Origin: Streptococcus mitis
GTDB lineage: Bacteria; Bacillota; Bacilli; Lactobacillales; Streptococcaceae
Direction: 5' to 3'
Assembly: GCF_016658865.1 (NCBI RefSeq)
Contig: NZ_CP067992.1
Location: 1,383,001-1,447,000, forward strand
DNA: 64,000 nucleotides
In this document: piece after piece, positions 1 to 9,096 of the stretch
Numbering within the stretch: the stretch's first letter is position 1
Layout of the letters: each line of letters starts with the position of its first letter
Notes under the pieces: generated by a model
The model's input: the letters and a program-made list of their open reading frames with translations, nothing else
The model's database searches: none
Told to the model about the DNA's origin: nothing
Made by a program: the position numbers and the translations under genes

Positions 1-235
1 AAATGGCTTCATAGGCTGCCTCTGGACTCTTGGTCACAGCAGCATAGGCTAGCAGTTCTCCCTCTCCCAAGGCAACATAAGCTTGACCTGAGATAATATC
101 ATCGATAATAATGTCCGCATTTGGATAGCCATTTTGCCACTGGTCACTACCAGCATCTGCTAAACATTTTTTAGCATCCTCAATTACCTGCATAATGGCA
201 TCTACTTCATTTGGAAAAGCTAAACGAATCTCCAT
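1..235 (-). CDS. GNAT-family N-acetyltransferase, N-terminal part (runs off window)
   Basis: The reading frame opens at an ATG at 235 (MEIRLAFPNEVDAIMQVIED) preceded by GAGAAAAG and stays open to the window edge, giving the first 78 residues. The start (I-R-x-A with acidic helix residues, then DIIIDDIISGQAYVALGEGE) has the layout of the beta1-alpha1-beta2 part of GNAT acetyltransferases, which move an acetyl group from acetyl-CoA to an amine. The acetyl-CoA loop would lie outside the window, so the substrate cannot be inferred. It is transcribed away from the DUF1836 gene. Confidence 0.75.
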   Translation of the reverse strand, partial: MEIRLAFPNEVDAIMQVIEDAKKCLADAGSDQWQNGYPNADIIIDDIISGQAYVALGEGELLAYAAVTKSPEAAYEAI

Positions 236-306
236 CTTTTCTCCTCATTTCTGACTAGTTTCTCCCATCATAGCATAATTTAAGCCTTTTCACAAGCAGT
301 TAAAAC

Positions 307-335
307 TTGACTGTTTGTTTTTATTATTTTATAAT
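307..335 (+). promoter_or_regulatory. SigA promoter of the DUF1836-hemolysin III pair
   Basis: TTGACT (307-312) and a perfect TATAAT (330-335) are separated by 17 bp. A small hairpin CTAGT-tattaaa-ACTAG (336-352) follows, at the expected transcript start. AAAAAGGAG precedes the ATG at 370. Confidence 0.75.
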
Positions 336-369
336 CTAGTTATTAAAACTAGATAAAAAGGAGTTTAAA

Positions 370-816
370 ATGAAAACTGCTTTTTCTTACCCAAGATGGG
401 AAGAAATTCCAAACATTGACCTCTATCTGGACCAGGTTTTGCTTTATGTCAATCAAGTCTGCGCTCCTGTATCTCCAGATAAAGACAAGGGCCTAACAGC
501 ATCTATGGTCAACAATTATGTCAAACATGGTTACCTGACAAAGCCTGACAAGAAAAAATACCAACGCCAACAGATTGCCCGTTTGATTGCTATCACAACC
601 CTCAAGTCTGTATTTTCTATTCAAGAAATAGCTCAGACACTGAATACTCTACAAAGTCAAGCAAGTTCAGAGCAACTCTACGATGCTTTTGTAAACTACA
701 TGAACCAAGGAATTGACCCAGCTAACCCTATTATCCAAAGTAGCTGTCAAACCGTTAAACTCTATCATCAAACTCTAGCCTTAATCGATCATACTCAAGA
801 AGAGGTAATCCAATGA
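370..816 (+). CDS. DUF1836 domain protein
   Basis: 148 residues starting MKTAFSYPRWEEIPNIDLYL, behind a good AAGGAG site. The sequence resembles the DUF1836 family of Firmicutes: a short N-terminal segment, then a helical domain with VNNYVKHGYLTKPDKKKYQR, which looks like the recognition part of a MerR-like winged helix, then helices with IQEIAQTLNTL. DNA binding is plausible but not shown. The stop overlaps the next start by four bases (ATGA at 813-816), so the two genes are translationally coupled and probably act together. The molecular role is unknown. Confidence 0.75.
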   Translation: MKTAFSYPRWEEIPNIDLYLDQVLLYVNQVCAPVSPDKDKGLTASMVNNYVKHGYLTKPDKKKYQRQQIARLIAITTLKSVFSIQEIAQTLNTLQSQASSEQLYDAFVNYMNQGIDPANPIIQSSCQTVKLYHQTLALIDHTQEEVIQ

Positions 817-1460
817 ACACTAGTCTTAAACTCAGCAAACAACTCAGTTTTGGAGAGGAGATTGCTAATAGCGTGACCCATGCCGTAGGAGCAGTCATCA
901 TGCTCATCTTGCTACCTATTTCATCCACCTATAGTTATGAGACACACGGATTTTTATCATCTATAGGTGTATCCATTTTTGTCATCAGTCTTTTTCTCAT
1001 GTTCCTCTCATCCACCATTTACCACTCTATGGCCTATGGTTCAACCCACAAATATGTCTTGAGAATTATTGACCATTCTATGATTTATGTGGCTATCGCA
1101 GGCTCTTATACGCCAGTCGTATTGACCTTGATGAATAACTGGTTTGGCTATCTGATTATTGCTATTCAATGGGGAACGACCATCTTTGGTATCCTCTATA
1201 AAATCTTTGCTAAAAAGGTCAATGAGAAATTCAGCCTTGCTCTTTACCTGATTATGGGCTGGTTGGTTCTGGCTATCATTCCTGCCATTATCAGTCAAAC
1301 AACACCAATCTTTTGGAGTCTCATGGTAAGCGGTGGACTCTCTTATACAGTTGGAGCTGGATTTTATGCCAAGAAAAAACCTTATTTCCACATGATTTGG
1401 CATCTCTTTATCCTAGCAGCATCTGCCCTCCAATACATTGCCATTGTTTATTACATGTAA
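813..1460 (+). CDS. Hemolysin III family (PAQR-like) membrane protein
   Basis: 215 residues with seven predicted membrane segments. Family signatures are visible: GEEIANSVTHAVGA near the N terminus, SSTIYHSM, RIIDHSMIYVAIAGSYTP in the middle and HMIWHLFILAAS near the C terminus. The conserved His and Asp residues would form the metal site of the PAQR/YqfA fold. The name comes from a Bacillus cereus haemolysin; bacterial members are mostly uncharacterised membrane proteins, possibly hydrolases. It overlaps the DUF1836 gene and ends at a shared bidirectional terminator. Confidence 0.85.
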   Translation: MNTSLKLSKQLSFGEEIANSVTHAVGAVIMLILLPISSTYSYETHGFLSSIGVSIFVISLFLMFLSSTIYHSMAYGSTHKYVLRIIDHSMIYVAIAGSYTPVVLTLMNNWFGYLIIAIQWGTTIFGILYKIFAKKVNEKFSLALYLIMGWLVLAIIPAIISQTTPIFWSLMVSGGLSYTVGAGFYAKKKPYFHMIWHLFILAASALQYIAIVYYM

Positions 1461-1493
1461 AAAAGTTGAGAAATTCAATCTCAACTTTTTTCT
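1459..1493. terminator. Bidirectional intrinsic terminator
   Basis: AAAAGTTGAGA-aattcaa-TCTCAACTTTTTT forms a stem with a U run on either strand. It ends the hemolysin III unit (+) and pdxST (-). The pdxT stop codon (1481-1483) lies inside the stem. Confidence 0.85.
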
Positions 1494-2062
1494 TTACACA
1501 TATTGATAAAGTACTGGTGCAAGCGCACATCATCAGTCAATTCTGGATGAAAAGAAGTTACTAACATATTTTTTTCTTGGGCTGCAACGATTTGATTATC
1601 AACTGTTGCTAGAATTTCTACATCTTCTCCAACACTACTAATAATCGGACCACGGATAAAGGTCATTGGAATCTGACCGACTCCCTTACATTCTGCTTCC
1701 GTGTAGAAACTTCCTAATTGGCGCCCATAGGCATTGCGCTCGACCACCATATCCATAGTTCCTAGATGACTCTCTTCCTGAGAAGTAATTTCCTTAGCCA
1801 GCAAAATTAAACCCGCACAGGTCCCAAACACCGGTAAGCCAGATAGAATTGCTTCTCGAATGGGAATCAGCATGTTCTGCTCACGTAAGAGCTTGCCCAT
1901 GGTTGTAGATTCCCCACCAGGTAAGATCAAACCCGACAAGTCACTCTGATTTTGCTGAAAATCCTCTAAATTTCTGATTTCAACACTCTCGACACCTAAT
2001 CGATCTAGCACTTTTGCATGTTCTGCAAAGGCCCCTTGCAAGGCCAATATTCCGATTTTCAT
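1481..2062 (-). CDS. pdxT: Pyridoxal 5'-phosphate synthase glutaminase subunit
   Basis: 193 residues, the normal PdxT length. It hydrolyses glutamine and channels ammonia to PdxS for de novo vitamin B6 (PLP) synthesis by the DXP-independent route. Class I glutamine amidotransferase features are clear: LILPGGEST forms the oxyanion region, the nucleophile Cys is in [12 protein letters not shown], and the His-Glu pair is in SFHPELTDD near the C terminus. It starts one base after the pdxS stop, so the pair is one operon with pdxS first. Confidence 0.97.
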   Translation of the reverse strand: MKIGILALQGAFAEHAKVLDRLGVESVEIRNLEDFQQNQSDLSGLILPGGESTTMGKLLREQNMLIPIREAILSGLPVFGTCAGLILLAKEITSQEESHLGTMDMVVERNAYGRQLGSFYTEAECKGVGQIPMTFIRGPIISSVGEDVEILATVDNQIVAAQEKNMLVTSFHPELTDDVRLHQYFINMCKEKS

Positions 2063-2938
2063 CTATTTTCCTCGCTCAGCCATGAGGATTTGGATCTCAT
2101 TTTCATTGATACCAACCATGGCTTCTCCTAAATCTTCAGAGATTTGAGCTAAAATTTGAGGATTTCGGAAATTAGTTACCGCTTTGACAATGGCACTCGC
2201 TCGTTTAACAGGATCTCCTGACTTAAAAATACCTGAACCGACAAAGACACCCTCTGCCCCTAATTGCATCATCAGCGCAGCATCTGCTGGCGTTGCAACA
2301 CCTCCAGCAGCAAAGTTTACAACTGGCAATTTCCCATGTTCATGGACATATTGAACCAATTCTACAGGGACTTGCAATTCCTTGGCAGCAACATAAAGTT
2401 CGTCCTCACGTAGGTTTTGAATACGGCGAATTTCCTGATTCATCATACGCATATGACGAACAGCTTGGACGATATCCCCCGTACCCGGTTCTCCTTTGGT
2501 ACGAATCATAGAAGCACCTTCAGCGATACGACGCAAGGCTTCACCCAAATCCTTAGCCCCACAGACAAAAGGAACTTGGAATTCTTTCTTGTCCACATGG
2601 AAACGATCGTCTGCTGGAGATAAAACTTCACTCTCATCAATATAGTCAATCTCAATAGCCTCTAAAATCTGAGCTTCAACAAAGTGCCCGATTCTGACCT
2701 TGGCCATCACTGGAATACTAACCGCTTCTTGGATTTCCTTAATCATCTTTGGATCACTCATACGGGAAACACCACCAGCTGCACGAATATCAGCTGGAAT
2801 TCGCTCCAAGGCCATAACAGCAGCCGCACCAGCGGCCTCTGCAATACGAGCCTGTTCAGGGTTCTGAACGTCCATGATAACCCCACCTTTGAGCATCTGT
2901 GCCAAGTTTTTATTTAGTTCATAACGATTTTCAGTCAT
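2063..2938 (-). CDS. pdxS: Pyridoxal 5'-phosphate synthase lyase subunit
   Basis: 291 residues from the ATG at 2938 ([15 protein letters not shown]), chosen over an in-frame ATG 12 codons upstream because it matches the family start and has GAGG eight bases ahead. PdxS is a TIM barrel that condenses ribose 5-phosphate, glyceraldehyde 3-phosphate and ammonia into PLP, working as a dodecamer with PdxT. Visible motifs are [13 protein letters not shown], the catalytic Lys in [10 protein letters not shown] and the phosphate-binding GEPGTGD and [11 protein letters not shown] loops. No MocR-type PdxR gene lies in the window. Confidence 0.97.
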   Translation of the reverse strand: MTENRYELNKNLAQMLKGGVIMDVQNPEQARIAEAAGAAAVMALERIPADIRAAGGVSRMSDPKMIKEIQEAVSIPVMAKVRIGHFVEAQILEAIEIDYIDESEVLSPADDRFHVDKKEFQVPFVCGAKDLGEALRRIAEGASMIRTKGEPGTGDIVQAVRHMRMMNQEIRRIQNLREDELYVAAKELQVPVELVQYVHEHGKLPVVNFAAGGVATPADAALMMQLGAEGVFVGSGIFKSGDPVKRASAIVKAVTNFRNPQILAQISEDLGEAMVGINENEIQILMAERGK

Positions 2939-3043
2939 TTCTTTATCCTCATCATTTGTATTGGTAGCTACCATTTCATTTTAAGTTAGATTAAAATGAA
3001 GTACAAGATAAAAAAAACGTAATTGTATGGGTACAGAATGATG

Positions 3044-3085
3044 AAAAAACTATCTGACCTTAACTTAAGGCCAGATAGCTCATCA
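3044..3085 (-). terminator. Terminator of nox
   Basis: CTATCTG (3050-3056) pairs with CAGATAG (3072-3078), with CCTTAA/TTAAGG continuing the stem, and a T run follows on the minus strand. Confidence 0.8.
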
Positions 3086-3089
3086 AATT

Positions 3090-4469
3090 TTATTTTTCAG
3101 CTGTAAGTGCAGCCATTGTGATGTAGTTGTATGGTTTGTTGAAGTGTGGCAAGAAGAATAAGTCTGTCAATGCCAATTTATCAATTGTCACATGCTCTTG
3201 GATAGCAAGTGAGAACATATGGATTCCCATACTGATAGCAGAATCACGTGATACCATTTGAGCACCAAGAATTTCACGGCTATCTTTATCAAAGACAATC
3301 TTGATGGCAACTTCATGGTTATCATGTTTCATAAATTCTGGTTTTTGAAGATCGTTAAAGCCTGTTTCAGTTGCGTTGTAACCAGCAGCTTTCGCTTTTT
3401 CAAGAGTCAAACCAGTTGAAACCATATGAAGACCGTAGATTGAGATACCGTTTGAACCTTGAACACCGATTCCTTCCAACTCATGTCCACAAGCGTTGTA
3501 AGCACCAACGATACCAGTACGAACAGCGTTTGAAGCAAGGGCAATGTAGCTAGTATCTTTACGAGCATTGTCATAAACAGTCGCACAGTCACCTACTGCG
3601 TAAACGCCTGGGATAGATGTTTCTTGTTTCTTGTCTACAAGGAAGGCACCGTTGCGGAAAAGTTCAATTTTACCATCAGCAAGGGCTGTGTTTGGACGGA
3701 AACCAACTGCAAGGATAACCATATCCACATCGAAAGTTTCTTTATCAGTAATCAAGCGTTCAACTTTACCGTCACCTTCGATTGCTTTAACAGTTTGACC
3801 AAGAGCTAAGCGGATGTTGTGGTCTTCCAAGTTCTTCGCCATCATTTGAGTGAAGTCTTTGTCATAGTAACCGTTCAAGACAGTATCAACGATATCAACA
3901 AGGACAACTTCTTTTCCAAGACGTTCAAAGGCTTCAGCAAGCTCAACACCGATATAACCACCACCAACAACAGCGATACGGTCAAGGTGTTGACTCTTAT
4001 CAGCAAGTTTATTGATAACTTCTTCAGCGTTTTGGTACAATTTCACAAATTGTACGTTTTCAAGAGTTGCTTTAAATTCGCGGTTTCCTTTAACAATTTC
4101 AACACCTTCGATTGGTGGCAAGATTGGTGTAGAACCTGTAGCGAAAATCAATTTATCGTATGATTCTTTGTGCTCTTTCCCTTCAACTTCTGCTGTAACT
4201 ACTTTGTTATCATAGTCGATTGAAAGAACTGGTGAGTTCATGTATACCTTAGCACCTTTAGCTTCCAATTTTTCTTTATCAGAATAGAACAAGCCTTCAG
4301 CACCGTCAATTTGTTCACCAATCCAAAGGGCCATTCCACATCCTAGGAAAGAAATGTTAGAGTTTTGGTCAAATACAACGATTTCGTTCTCATTTCCAAA
4401 GTTATCCAACATAGTGTTAATACATGCTGTACCAGCGTGGTTAGCACCAACTACAACGATTTTACTCAT
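3090..4469 (-). CDS. nox: Water-forming NADH oxidase
   Basis: 459 residues. A class I flavoprotein disulfide reductase-like enzyme that reduces O2 to water with NADH and so regenerates NAD+ in aerobically growing streptococci. The N-terminal FAD-binding motif is [16 protein letters not shown], the redox Cys is residue 44 in [11 protein letters not shown], the NADH-binding motif is [17 protein letters not shown], and the second FAD contact is [11 protein letters not shown]. Length and Cys position match streptococcal Nox-2. It is monocistronic, with a candidate CcpA operator in its promoter and a terminator behind it. Confidence 0.95.
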   Translation of the reverse strand: MSKIVVVGANHAGTACINTMLDNFGNENEIVVFDQNSNISFLGCGMALWIGEQIDGAEGLFYSDKEKLEAKGAKVYMNSPVLSIDYDNKVVTAEVEGKEHKESYDKLIFATGSTPILPPIEGVEIVKGNREFKATLENVQFVKLYQNAEEVINKLADKSQHLDRIAVVGGGYIGVELAEAFERLGKEVVLVDIVDTVLNGYYDKDFTQMMAKNLEDHNIRLALGQTVKAIEGDGKVERLITDKETFDVDMVILAVGFRPNTALADGKIELFRNGAFLVDKKQETSIPGVYAVGDCATVYDNARKDTSYIALASNAVRTGIVGAYNACGHELEGIGVQGSNGISIYGLHMVSTGLTLEKAKAAGYNATETGFNDLQKPEFMKHDNHEVAIKIVFDKDSREILGAQMVSRDSAISMGIHMFSLAIQEHVTIDKLALTDLFFLPHFNKPYNYITMAALTAEK

Positions 4470-4508
4470 AGAAAAATTCCTACCTTCAATTTTAAATTTA
4501 CTCTTCTA

Positions 4509-4537
4509 GTATAACATTTACTGTTAGCGTTTACAAG
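4509..4537 (-). promoter_or_regulatory. nox promoter overlapped by a cre-like site
   Basis: On the minus strand, -35 TTGTAA (4532-4537) and -10 TATACT (4509-4514) have a 17-bp spacer. The plus strand reads TGTTAGCGTTTACA at 4523-4536, one mismatch from the CcpA consensus TGNAARCGNWWNCA. It covers the spacer and most of the -35, so carbon-catabolite control is plausible. Confidence 0.55.
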
Positions 4538-4777
4538 AGTTTAGCTAATTTTCCCGATTTTTTTGTAAAAAAATGTAAATAATCTGTATTTTATCAGCCT
4601 TTCTTACAATTACTCTTTATTTTCTGAGCATATTTCTTGACAAGTTTACAAATTTTATTTGTGAAAACGCTGACTTTATGGTATGCTAGTATCATGGAAA
4701 GAAAATGTAAGGGGTTAAATTTAATGTAAATTTACTATATTTCAGCCGTCTTTTCATAAGAGAAAGGAGTTGGTAGC

Positions 4778-5701
4778 TTGCCTCTTAGTTCACATTCCGA
4801 ACGGCTAATGGGGACTACTATCACTATTTCATTAGTAGATGAGCAAGCCGATATCTTGCTCCAAAAATCCTTTGATTTGCTCAAAGAGTTAGAATATCGT
4901 TTCAATGCCAATAGCCAAGAATCTGAGTTGATGGAAATCAATTATCAAGCTGGAATAGCTCCAGTCAATGTTCATCCTGATTTGTTTGAATTGATTTCAC
5001 TTGGATTAGAACATAGCCTAGCGCCCTCTAGTCATCTCAACATCAGCATTGGTCCCTTGATTCAAACCTGGCGCATCGGTTTTTCAGATGCCAAAGTGGC
5101 CCAACCTCAAGAAATTGAATCGGTTCTACCTTTAATCAATCCTCATTCTATTGAGTTAGATTCTTCTACTTCCACTGTATTCTTGAAACAGAAAGGAATG
5201 AAGATCGATCTAGGTTGTTTAGCTAAGGGCTATAGTGCGGATAAGGTTGCCCAATTTCTTAGAGAAGAGGGAGTGACATCTGCCTTGATCAATCTTGGAG
5301 GGAATATCCTGACTATTGGAAAAAATCAGGCAAGAGGAAATCAGCCTTGGCAAATCGGGATTCAAGACCCAGCCAATCCGAGGGGAAATCACTTAATGAC
5401 CATCCCTGTTGTCAATAAATCTGTCGTGACTTCAGGCATTTATGAACGTCACCTGACTGTCGATGGAAAAGATTACCATCATATTTTTGACAGCCAAACA
5501 GGATATCCTGTTGAAACGGAACTAGCTAGTCTAACAATCATCTCTGATAAATCAGTTGATGGTGAAATCTGGACAACTCGTCTATTTGGAGAAAGACCTG
5601 CTTCTATCCTCTGGCAAGTCGAAAGTTTGGAGGGCATCGAAGCTATCCTCATCGATAAAGAAGGTCACCTAAGCTGTTCTTCAGGAATTCCTACTCTATA
5701 G
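4778..5701 (+). CDS. apbE: ApbE-family FMN transferase, apparently cytosolic
   Basis: 307 residues from a TTG start at 4778 with AAAGGAG eight bases ahead; the next in-frame ATG (residue 11) would also be possible. ApbE moves FMN from FAD to a Ser/Thr of target proteins in a Mg-dependent reaction. Family motifs are MGTTITISL, FNANSQESELMEIN, KIDLGCLAKGYSADKVAQFL and ALINLGGNILTIG, then HIFDSQTGYPV near the C terminus. Unlike most ApbE proteins there is no signal peptide or lipobox, so it should act in the cytosol. Two FMN-reductase-like genes follow, and the second carries matching flavinylation motifs. Confidence 0.88.
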   Translation: MPLSSHSERLMGTTITISLVDEQADILLQKSFDLLKELEYRFNANSQESELMEINYQAGIAPVNVHPDLFELISLGLEHSLAPSSHLNISIGPLIQTWRIGFSDAKVAQPQEIESVLPLINPHSIELDSSTSTVFLKQKGMKIDLGCLAKGYSADKVAQFLREEGVTSALINLGGNILTIGKNQARGNQPWQIGIQDPANPRGNHLMTIPVVNKSVVTSGIYERHLTVDGKDYHHIFDSQTGYPVETELASLTIISDKSVDGEIWTTRLFGERPASILWQVESLEGIEAILIDKEGHLSCSSGIPTL

Positions 5702-5760
5702 AAATAGATGTTTCAATGGAGTTTTAAAATCGTATTATGTAAAAAGAGAAAGGAAATCTC

Positions 5761-6366
5761 ATGTTAAAACTTATTGCTATTGTTGGAACAAATTCAAAAC
5801 GTTCTACAAACCGCCAATTGCTTCAATACATGCAAAAACACTTTGCTGAAAAAGCTGAAATTGAGCTTGTTGAAATTAAAGACATCCCTGTCTTCAACAA
5901 ACCAGCTGACAAGCAAGTACCTGTTGAAATTCTAGAAATTGCTGCTAAAATTGAAGAGGCAGATGGCGTTATTATCGGTACTCCTGAGTATGACCACTCT
6001 ATCCCAGCTGTTTTGATGAGCGCTCTTGCTTGGTTGTCATACGGTATTTACCCACTTTTGAACAAACCAATCATGATTACTGGTGCTTCTTACGGTACGC
6101 TTGGTTCATCACGTGCCCAATTACAACTTCGCCAAATCTTGAATGCCCCAGAAATTAAAGCAAGTGTCCTTCCAGATGAATTCTTGCTTTCACATTCTCT
6201 TCAAGCTTTCAACCCAAGTGGAGACCTAGTAGATCTTGATGTTATCAAAAAAATGGATGCTACTTTTGACGACTTCCGTATCTTTGTAAAAATCACAGAA
6301 AAATTGCGCAATGCACAAGCACTACTTCGTAAAGATGCAGAAGACTTTGACTGGGAAAATTTGTAA
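5761..6366 (+). CDS. NAD(P)H-dependent FMN reductase family protein
   Basis: 201 residues, start ATG at 5761 behind AGAAAGGAAATC. A flavodoxin-like FMN_red fold: IAIVGTNSKRSTNRQLLQYM holds the phosphate-binding loop, GVIIGTPEYDHSIPAVLMSAL is the conserved TPEY flavin-contact segment, and MITGASYGTLGSSRAQLQL is the following strand-loop. Members reduce FMN, azo compounds or quinones with NAD(P)H. It sits 59 bases after apbE and 18 before a longer paralogue, so the three form one operon. The natural electron acceptor is unknown. Confidence 0.88.
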   Translation: MLKLIAIVGTNSKRSTNRQLLQYMQKHFAEKAEIELVEIKDIPVFNKPADKQVPVEILEIAAKIEEADGVIIGTPEYDHSIPAVLMSALAWLSYGIYPLLNKPIMITGASYGTLGSSRAQLQLRQILNAPEIKASVLPDEFLLSHSLQAFNPSGDLVDLDVIKKMDATFDDFRIFVKITEKLRNAQALLRKDAEDFDWENL

Positions 6367-6384
6367 GATAGGAGACCAAAAAGA

Positions 6385-7629
6385 ATGAAATTTGTTGGAC
6401 TTGTAGGATCAAACTACGATCAATCATATAACCGTAAACTCTTGGAATTCATCCGTCGTCACTTCAAACTCAAATTTGAATTAGAAGTTCTCGAAATTGA
6501 CGAAGTTCCAATGTTCAACCAAGACGAAAAATGGGACGAAAGTTTCCAATTACGTTATTTATATAACAAAATTACTCGTGCTGATGGTGTTATTATCGCT
6601 ACTCCTGAGCACAACCACACAATCTCAGCTTCCCTAAAATCTGTTCTTGAATGGCTTTCATATGAAGTTCATCCATTTGAAAACAAACCAGTCATGATTG
6701 TGGGAGCTTCTTACTATGACCAAGGTACTTCACGTGCCCAAGTTCACCTTCGTAAGATTCTTGACGCTCCAGGTGTCAATGCCTACACACTTCCAGGAAA
6801 TGAATTCCTTCTTGGTAAAGCTAAAGAAGCTTTTGATGTTAATGGAAATATCACAAATGAAGGAACTGTTAATTTCCTTGAAACATGTTTAGACAACTTT
6901 GTAAAATACGTGGGAGTCGTTTCAAAATTGAAAAAACCAAAACCAATTGAGCCAGAAGATTTATATTGTACAAATTCAATTGCAACTACCATCCAAGGTG
7001 TTGATCCAGATGATCCTGAATGGGTAGAAAAAGCTGCTGAACTTGTTGGAGCTGTTTCTGGAGATACTTACGTTAAATTAGACCACGGTATCTTGACAGT
7101 TAACCAAATTGACATGTTCTTGAAAGCAATGCCATTTGAATTGACATTTGCAGATGATAACAATCAATTTTTGTACTTTAATAACGCACACCAAGACCCA
7201 GATACAATGTTTGGTAAACGTGTACGTGCTCAATCAGGAAATAGATTAGGAACAGTACACGGTACATTGCCAGATTCTAGAATGAAAAACGTTGAATGGG
7301 TTGTCGGCGTATTGCGTAACGGGGATCAAGAATATGTCCGTACAATTGTGCCAGGAACACCTGAAGGTGTTATTAATACCCATAATTACCAAGCAATGTA
7401 CTACCCAGATGGTTCATATGCTGGAATTAATGAGATTATCTTTAATTTCCAACCATGGCTTGATTGGTACCTCAATACAACTGGTCAACGTTTAGTCGGT
7501 GGAAATGCTGCAGCTCCTGCTGGCGGACATGGTCACGGCGATGCAGATGCTACATCTGGAGCTTCTGATTCAGGTGATGCCGGTGGTCACGGTGGTGGCG
7601 CTGACGCTACATCTGGAGCAAGTAACTAA
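6385..7629 (+). CDS. FMN reductase-PAS-like fusion with a tail bearing two putative flavinylation motifs
   Basis: 414 residues. Residues 1-180 repeat the FMN_red fold of the preceding gene (VGLVGSNYDQSYNRKLLEFI; ATPEHNHTISASLKSVL). Residues about 235-360 resemble the PAS-like C-terminal domain of DUF438 proteins (MPFELTFADDNNQFLYFNN; GKRVRAQSG). The last 40 residues are a low-complexity Gly/His/Ala/Asp tail with DATSGAS at 388-394 and 407-413, each fitting the ApbE target consensus Dxx(S/T)GA(S/T). With cytosolic ApbE two genes upstream, I infer covalent FMN on Ser391 and Ser410. A strong terminator, AGGAACC-atctt-GGTTCCT (7637-7655), follows. Confidence 0.8.
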   Translation: MKFVGLVGSNYDQSYNRKLLEFIRRHFKLKFELEVLEIDEVPMFNQDEKWDESFQLRYLYNKITRADGVIIATPEHNHTISASLKSVLEWLSYEVHPFENKPVMIVGASYYDQGTSRAQVHLRKILDAPGVNAYTLPGNEFLLGKAKEAFDVNGNITNEGTVNFLETCLDNFVKYVGVVSKLKKPKPIEPEDLYCTNSIATTIQGVDPDDPEWVEKAAELVGAVSGDTYVKLDHGILTVNQIDMFLKAMPFELTFADDNNQFLYFNNAHQDPDTMFGKRVRAQSGNRLGTVHGTLPDSRMKNVEWVVGVLRNGDQEYVRTIVPGTPEGVINTHNYQAMYYPDGSYAGINEIIFNFQPWLDWYLNTTGQRLVGGNAAAPAGGHGHGDADATSGASDSGDAGGHGGGADATSGASN

Positions 7630-7636
7630 TCATTTT

Positions 7637-7660
7637 AGGAACCATCTTGGTTCCTTTTTT
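7637..7660 (+). terminator. Terminator of the apbE-flavin reductase operon
   Basis: AGGAACC-atctt-GGTTCCT followed by TTTTT, eight bases after the stop codon. Confidence 0.88.
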
Positions 7661-7686
7661 AGCAAAAAAAAGACTAGCAGTTTTTG

Positions 7687-7711
7687 TGTACTGCACCCCA
7701 AAAGTTAGACA
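7687..7711 (+). repeat. Left terminal inverted repeat of the IS
   Basis: TGTACTGCACCCC then AAAAGTTAGACA. It differs from the right end by one inserted C and one fewer A. Confidence 0.9.
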
Positions 7712-7734
7712 GTAAAAATCTAACTTTTGGGGTG
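7694..7734 (+). promoter_or_regulatory. 16-bp perfect hairpin at the IS left end, ahead of orfA
   Basis: CACCCCAAAAGTTAGA (7694-7709) is the exact reverse complement of 7719-7734. The right arm contains the GGGGTG that serves as the orfA ribosome site (ATG at 7742). In a transcript entering from outside, the site would be paired; a transcript starting inside the loop or right arm would leave it free. This is a known way for IS elements to avoid activation by host transcription. Confidence 0.6.
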
Positions 7735-7741
7735 TTTTATT

Positions 7742-8260
7742 ATGAAATTGAGTTATGATGATAAAGTTCAGATCTATGAACTTAGAAAACAAGGATATAG
7801 CTTAGAGAAGCTTTCAAATAAATTTGGGATAAACAATTCTAATCTTAGGTACATGATTAAATTGATTGATCGTTACGGAATAGAGTTCGTCAAAAAAGGA
7901 AAGAATTGTTACTATTCTCCTGAACTAAAACAAGAGATCATTGATAAAGTTCTTCTTGAGGGGCATTCACAAATTAGGGCGTCTCTGGATTATGCTCTTC
8001 TAAGTAGTGGATTACTTTCGAATTGGCTGGCACAATATAAGAAAAACGGGTATACTATTGTTGAGAAAACAAGAGGGAGACCACCTAAAATGGGACGTAA
8101 GCCAAAGAAGAGATTTGAAGATATGACAGAATTAGAACGTCTTCAAGCAGAAAATGAGTACTTGAGAGCGGAGAATGCCATTCTAAAAAAGTTGAGAGAA
8201 CTCCGATTGAGGGACGAAAAGGAGCAAGAAGAAAAACGGAAATTGTTCAAGGACTGGTAA
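7742..8260 (+). CDS. IS150-group transposase, OrfA (helix-turn-helix protein)
   Basis: 172 residues from ATG 7742 ([20 protein letters not shown]). Two helix-turn-helix units are visible: residues about 5-45 ([20 protein letters not shown]) and about 65-110, then a basic [13 protein letters not shown] stretch and a leucine-zipper-like coiled coil ([20 protein letters not shown]). OrfA binds the IS ends. The slippery heptamer A-AAA-AAG at 8185-8191 lies in the zero frame near the end of the coiled coil, where a -1 shift makes the OrfAB transposase. Confidence 0.92.
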   Translation: MKLSYDDKVQIYELRKQGYSLEKLSNKFGINNSNLRYMIKLIDRYGIEFVKKGKNCYYSPELKQEIIDKVLLEGHSQIRASLDYALLSSGLLSNWLAQYKKNGYTIVEKTRGRPPKMGRKPKKRFEDMTELERLQAENEYLRAENAILKKLRELRLRDEKEQEEKRKLFKDW

Positions 8261-9090
8261 CAGAGTTTTCTTTAGATATCCTTCTAAAGATTATTAAGCT
8301 TGCCCGTTCAACTTATTATTACCACTTAAAACAGCTGGATCAAAGCGATAAAGATTATGATATTAAAGCTGAAATTCAGTCAATTTATACTGAGCATAAA
8401 GGAAATTACGGCTATCGTCGCATGACTCTAGAATTACGAAATCGTGGCTTCGTAGTGAACCATAAGAAGGTGCAGCGTCTGATGAAAGTACTTGGTTTAA
8501 CGGCTCGAATTCGCCGTAAAAGGAAGTATTCTTCATACCAAGGAGAGGTTGGCAAGAAAGCAGATAATCTTATTCAACGTCAATTTGAAGCAACCAAACC
8601 AATGGAAAAGTGTTATACGGATGTGACAGAATTTGCCATTCCAGCAAGCAGCCAAAAGCTTTATTTATCACCAGTTTTAGATGGCTTTAACAGCGAAATT
8701 ATCTCCTACAATCTTTCTACTTCGCCGAACTTAGTACAAATGAAAGCTATGCTAGAACAAGCCTTTACAGAGAACCATTACGAGAATACAATTCTCCATA
8801 GTGACCAAGGATGGCAATACCAACACGATTTCTATCATCATTTTTTAAAGAATAAGGGAATCCAACCATCTATGTCACGTAAGGGAAATAGCCCAGATAA
8901 CGGTATGATGGAATCTTTCTTTGGCATTCTTAAGTCTGAAATGTTTTATGGTTATGAGAATACGTTTCAGTCACTTGAACACTTGGAACAAGCTATTGTA
9001 GACTATATTGATTACTACAACAACAAACGAATTAAGGTAAAACTAAAAGGACTTAGCCCTGTACAATATAGAACTAAATCCTTTGCTTAA
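8191..9090 (+). CDS. IS150-group transposase, OrfB (DDE catalytic part, made by -1 frameshift)
   Basis: The -1 frame is open from the slippery site to 9090 (299 codons); the first ATG in this frame is only at 8422. Motifs in order: HTH_21-like [17 protein letters not shown], the rve core with catalytic Asp in [11 protein letters not shown], the second Asp in [11 protein letters not shown], and the Glu in [15 protein letters not shown], then [19 protein letters not shown]. It cuts and joins DNA strands at the IS ends. No internal stop or frameshift interrupts it, so the transposase is probably functional. Confidence 0.9.
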   Translation, partial: VERTPIEGRKGARRKTEIVQGLVTEFSLDILLKIIKLARSTYYYHLKQLDQSDKDYDIKAEIQSIYTEHKGNYGYRRMTLELRNRGFVVNHKKVQRLMKVLGLTARIRRKRKYSSYQGEVGKKADNLIQRQFEATKPMEKCYTDVTEFAIPASSQKLYLSPVLDGFNSEIISYNLSTSPNLVQMKAMLEQAFTENHYENTILHSDQGWQYQHDFYHHFLKNKGIQPSMSRKGNSPDNGMMESFFGILKSEMFYGYENTFQSLEHLEQAIVDYIDYYNNKRIKVKLKGLSPVQYRTKSFA

Positions 9091-9096
9091 ATTAAT

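Noticed and set aside
2939..2974. Longer PdxS start 12 codons upstream
   Set aside because: The extension is not part of the family and the ATG at 2938 has the better-placed GAGG.
4640..4675. Rex operator before apbE (TTTGTGAAA)
   Set aside because: Only one half-site matches; the inverted half is poor, so I do not call it.
8260..8422. Broken transposase between the two IS reading frames
   Set aside because: The second frame is open back to an A-AAA-AAG slippery site, so the two parts are joined by normal -1 frameshifting.
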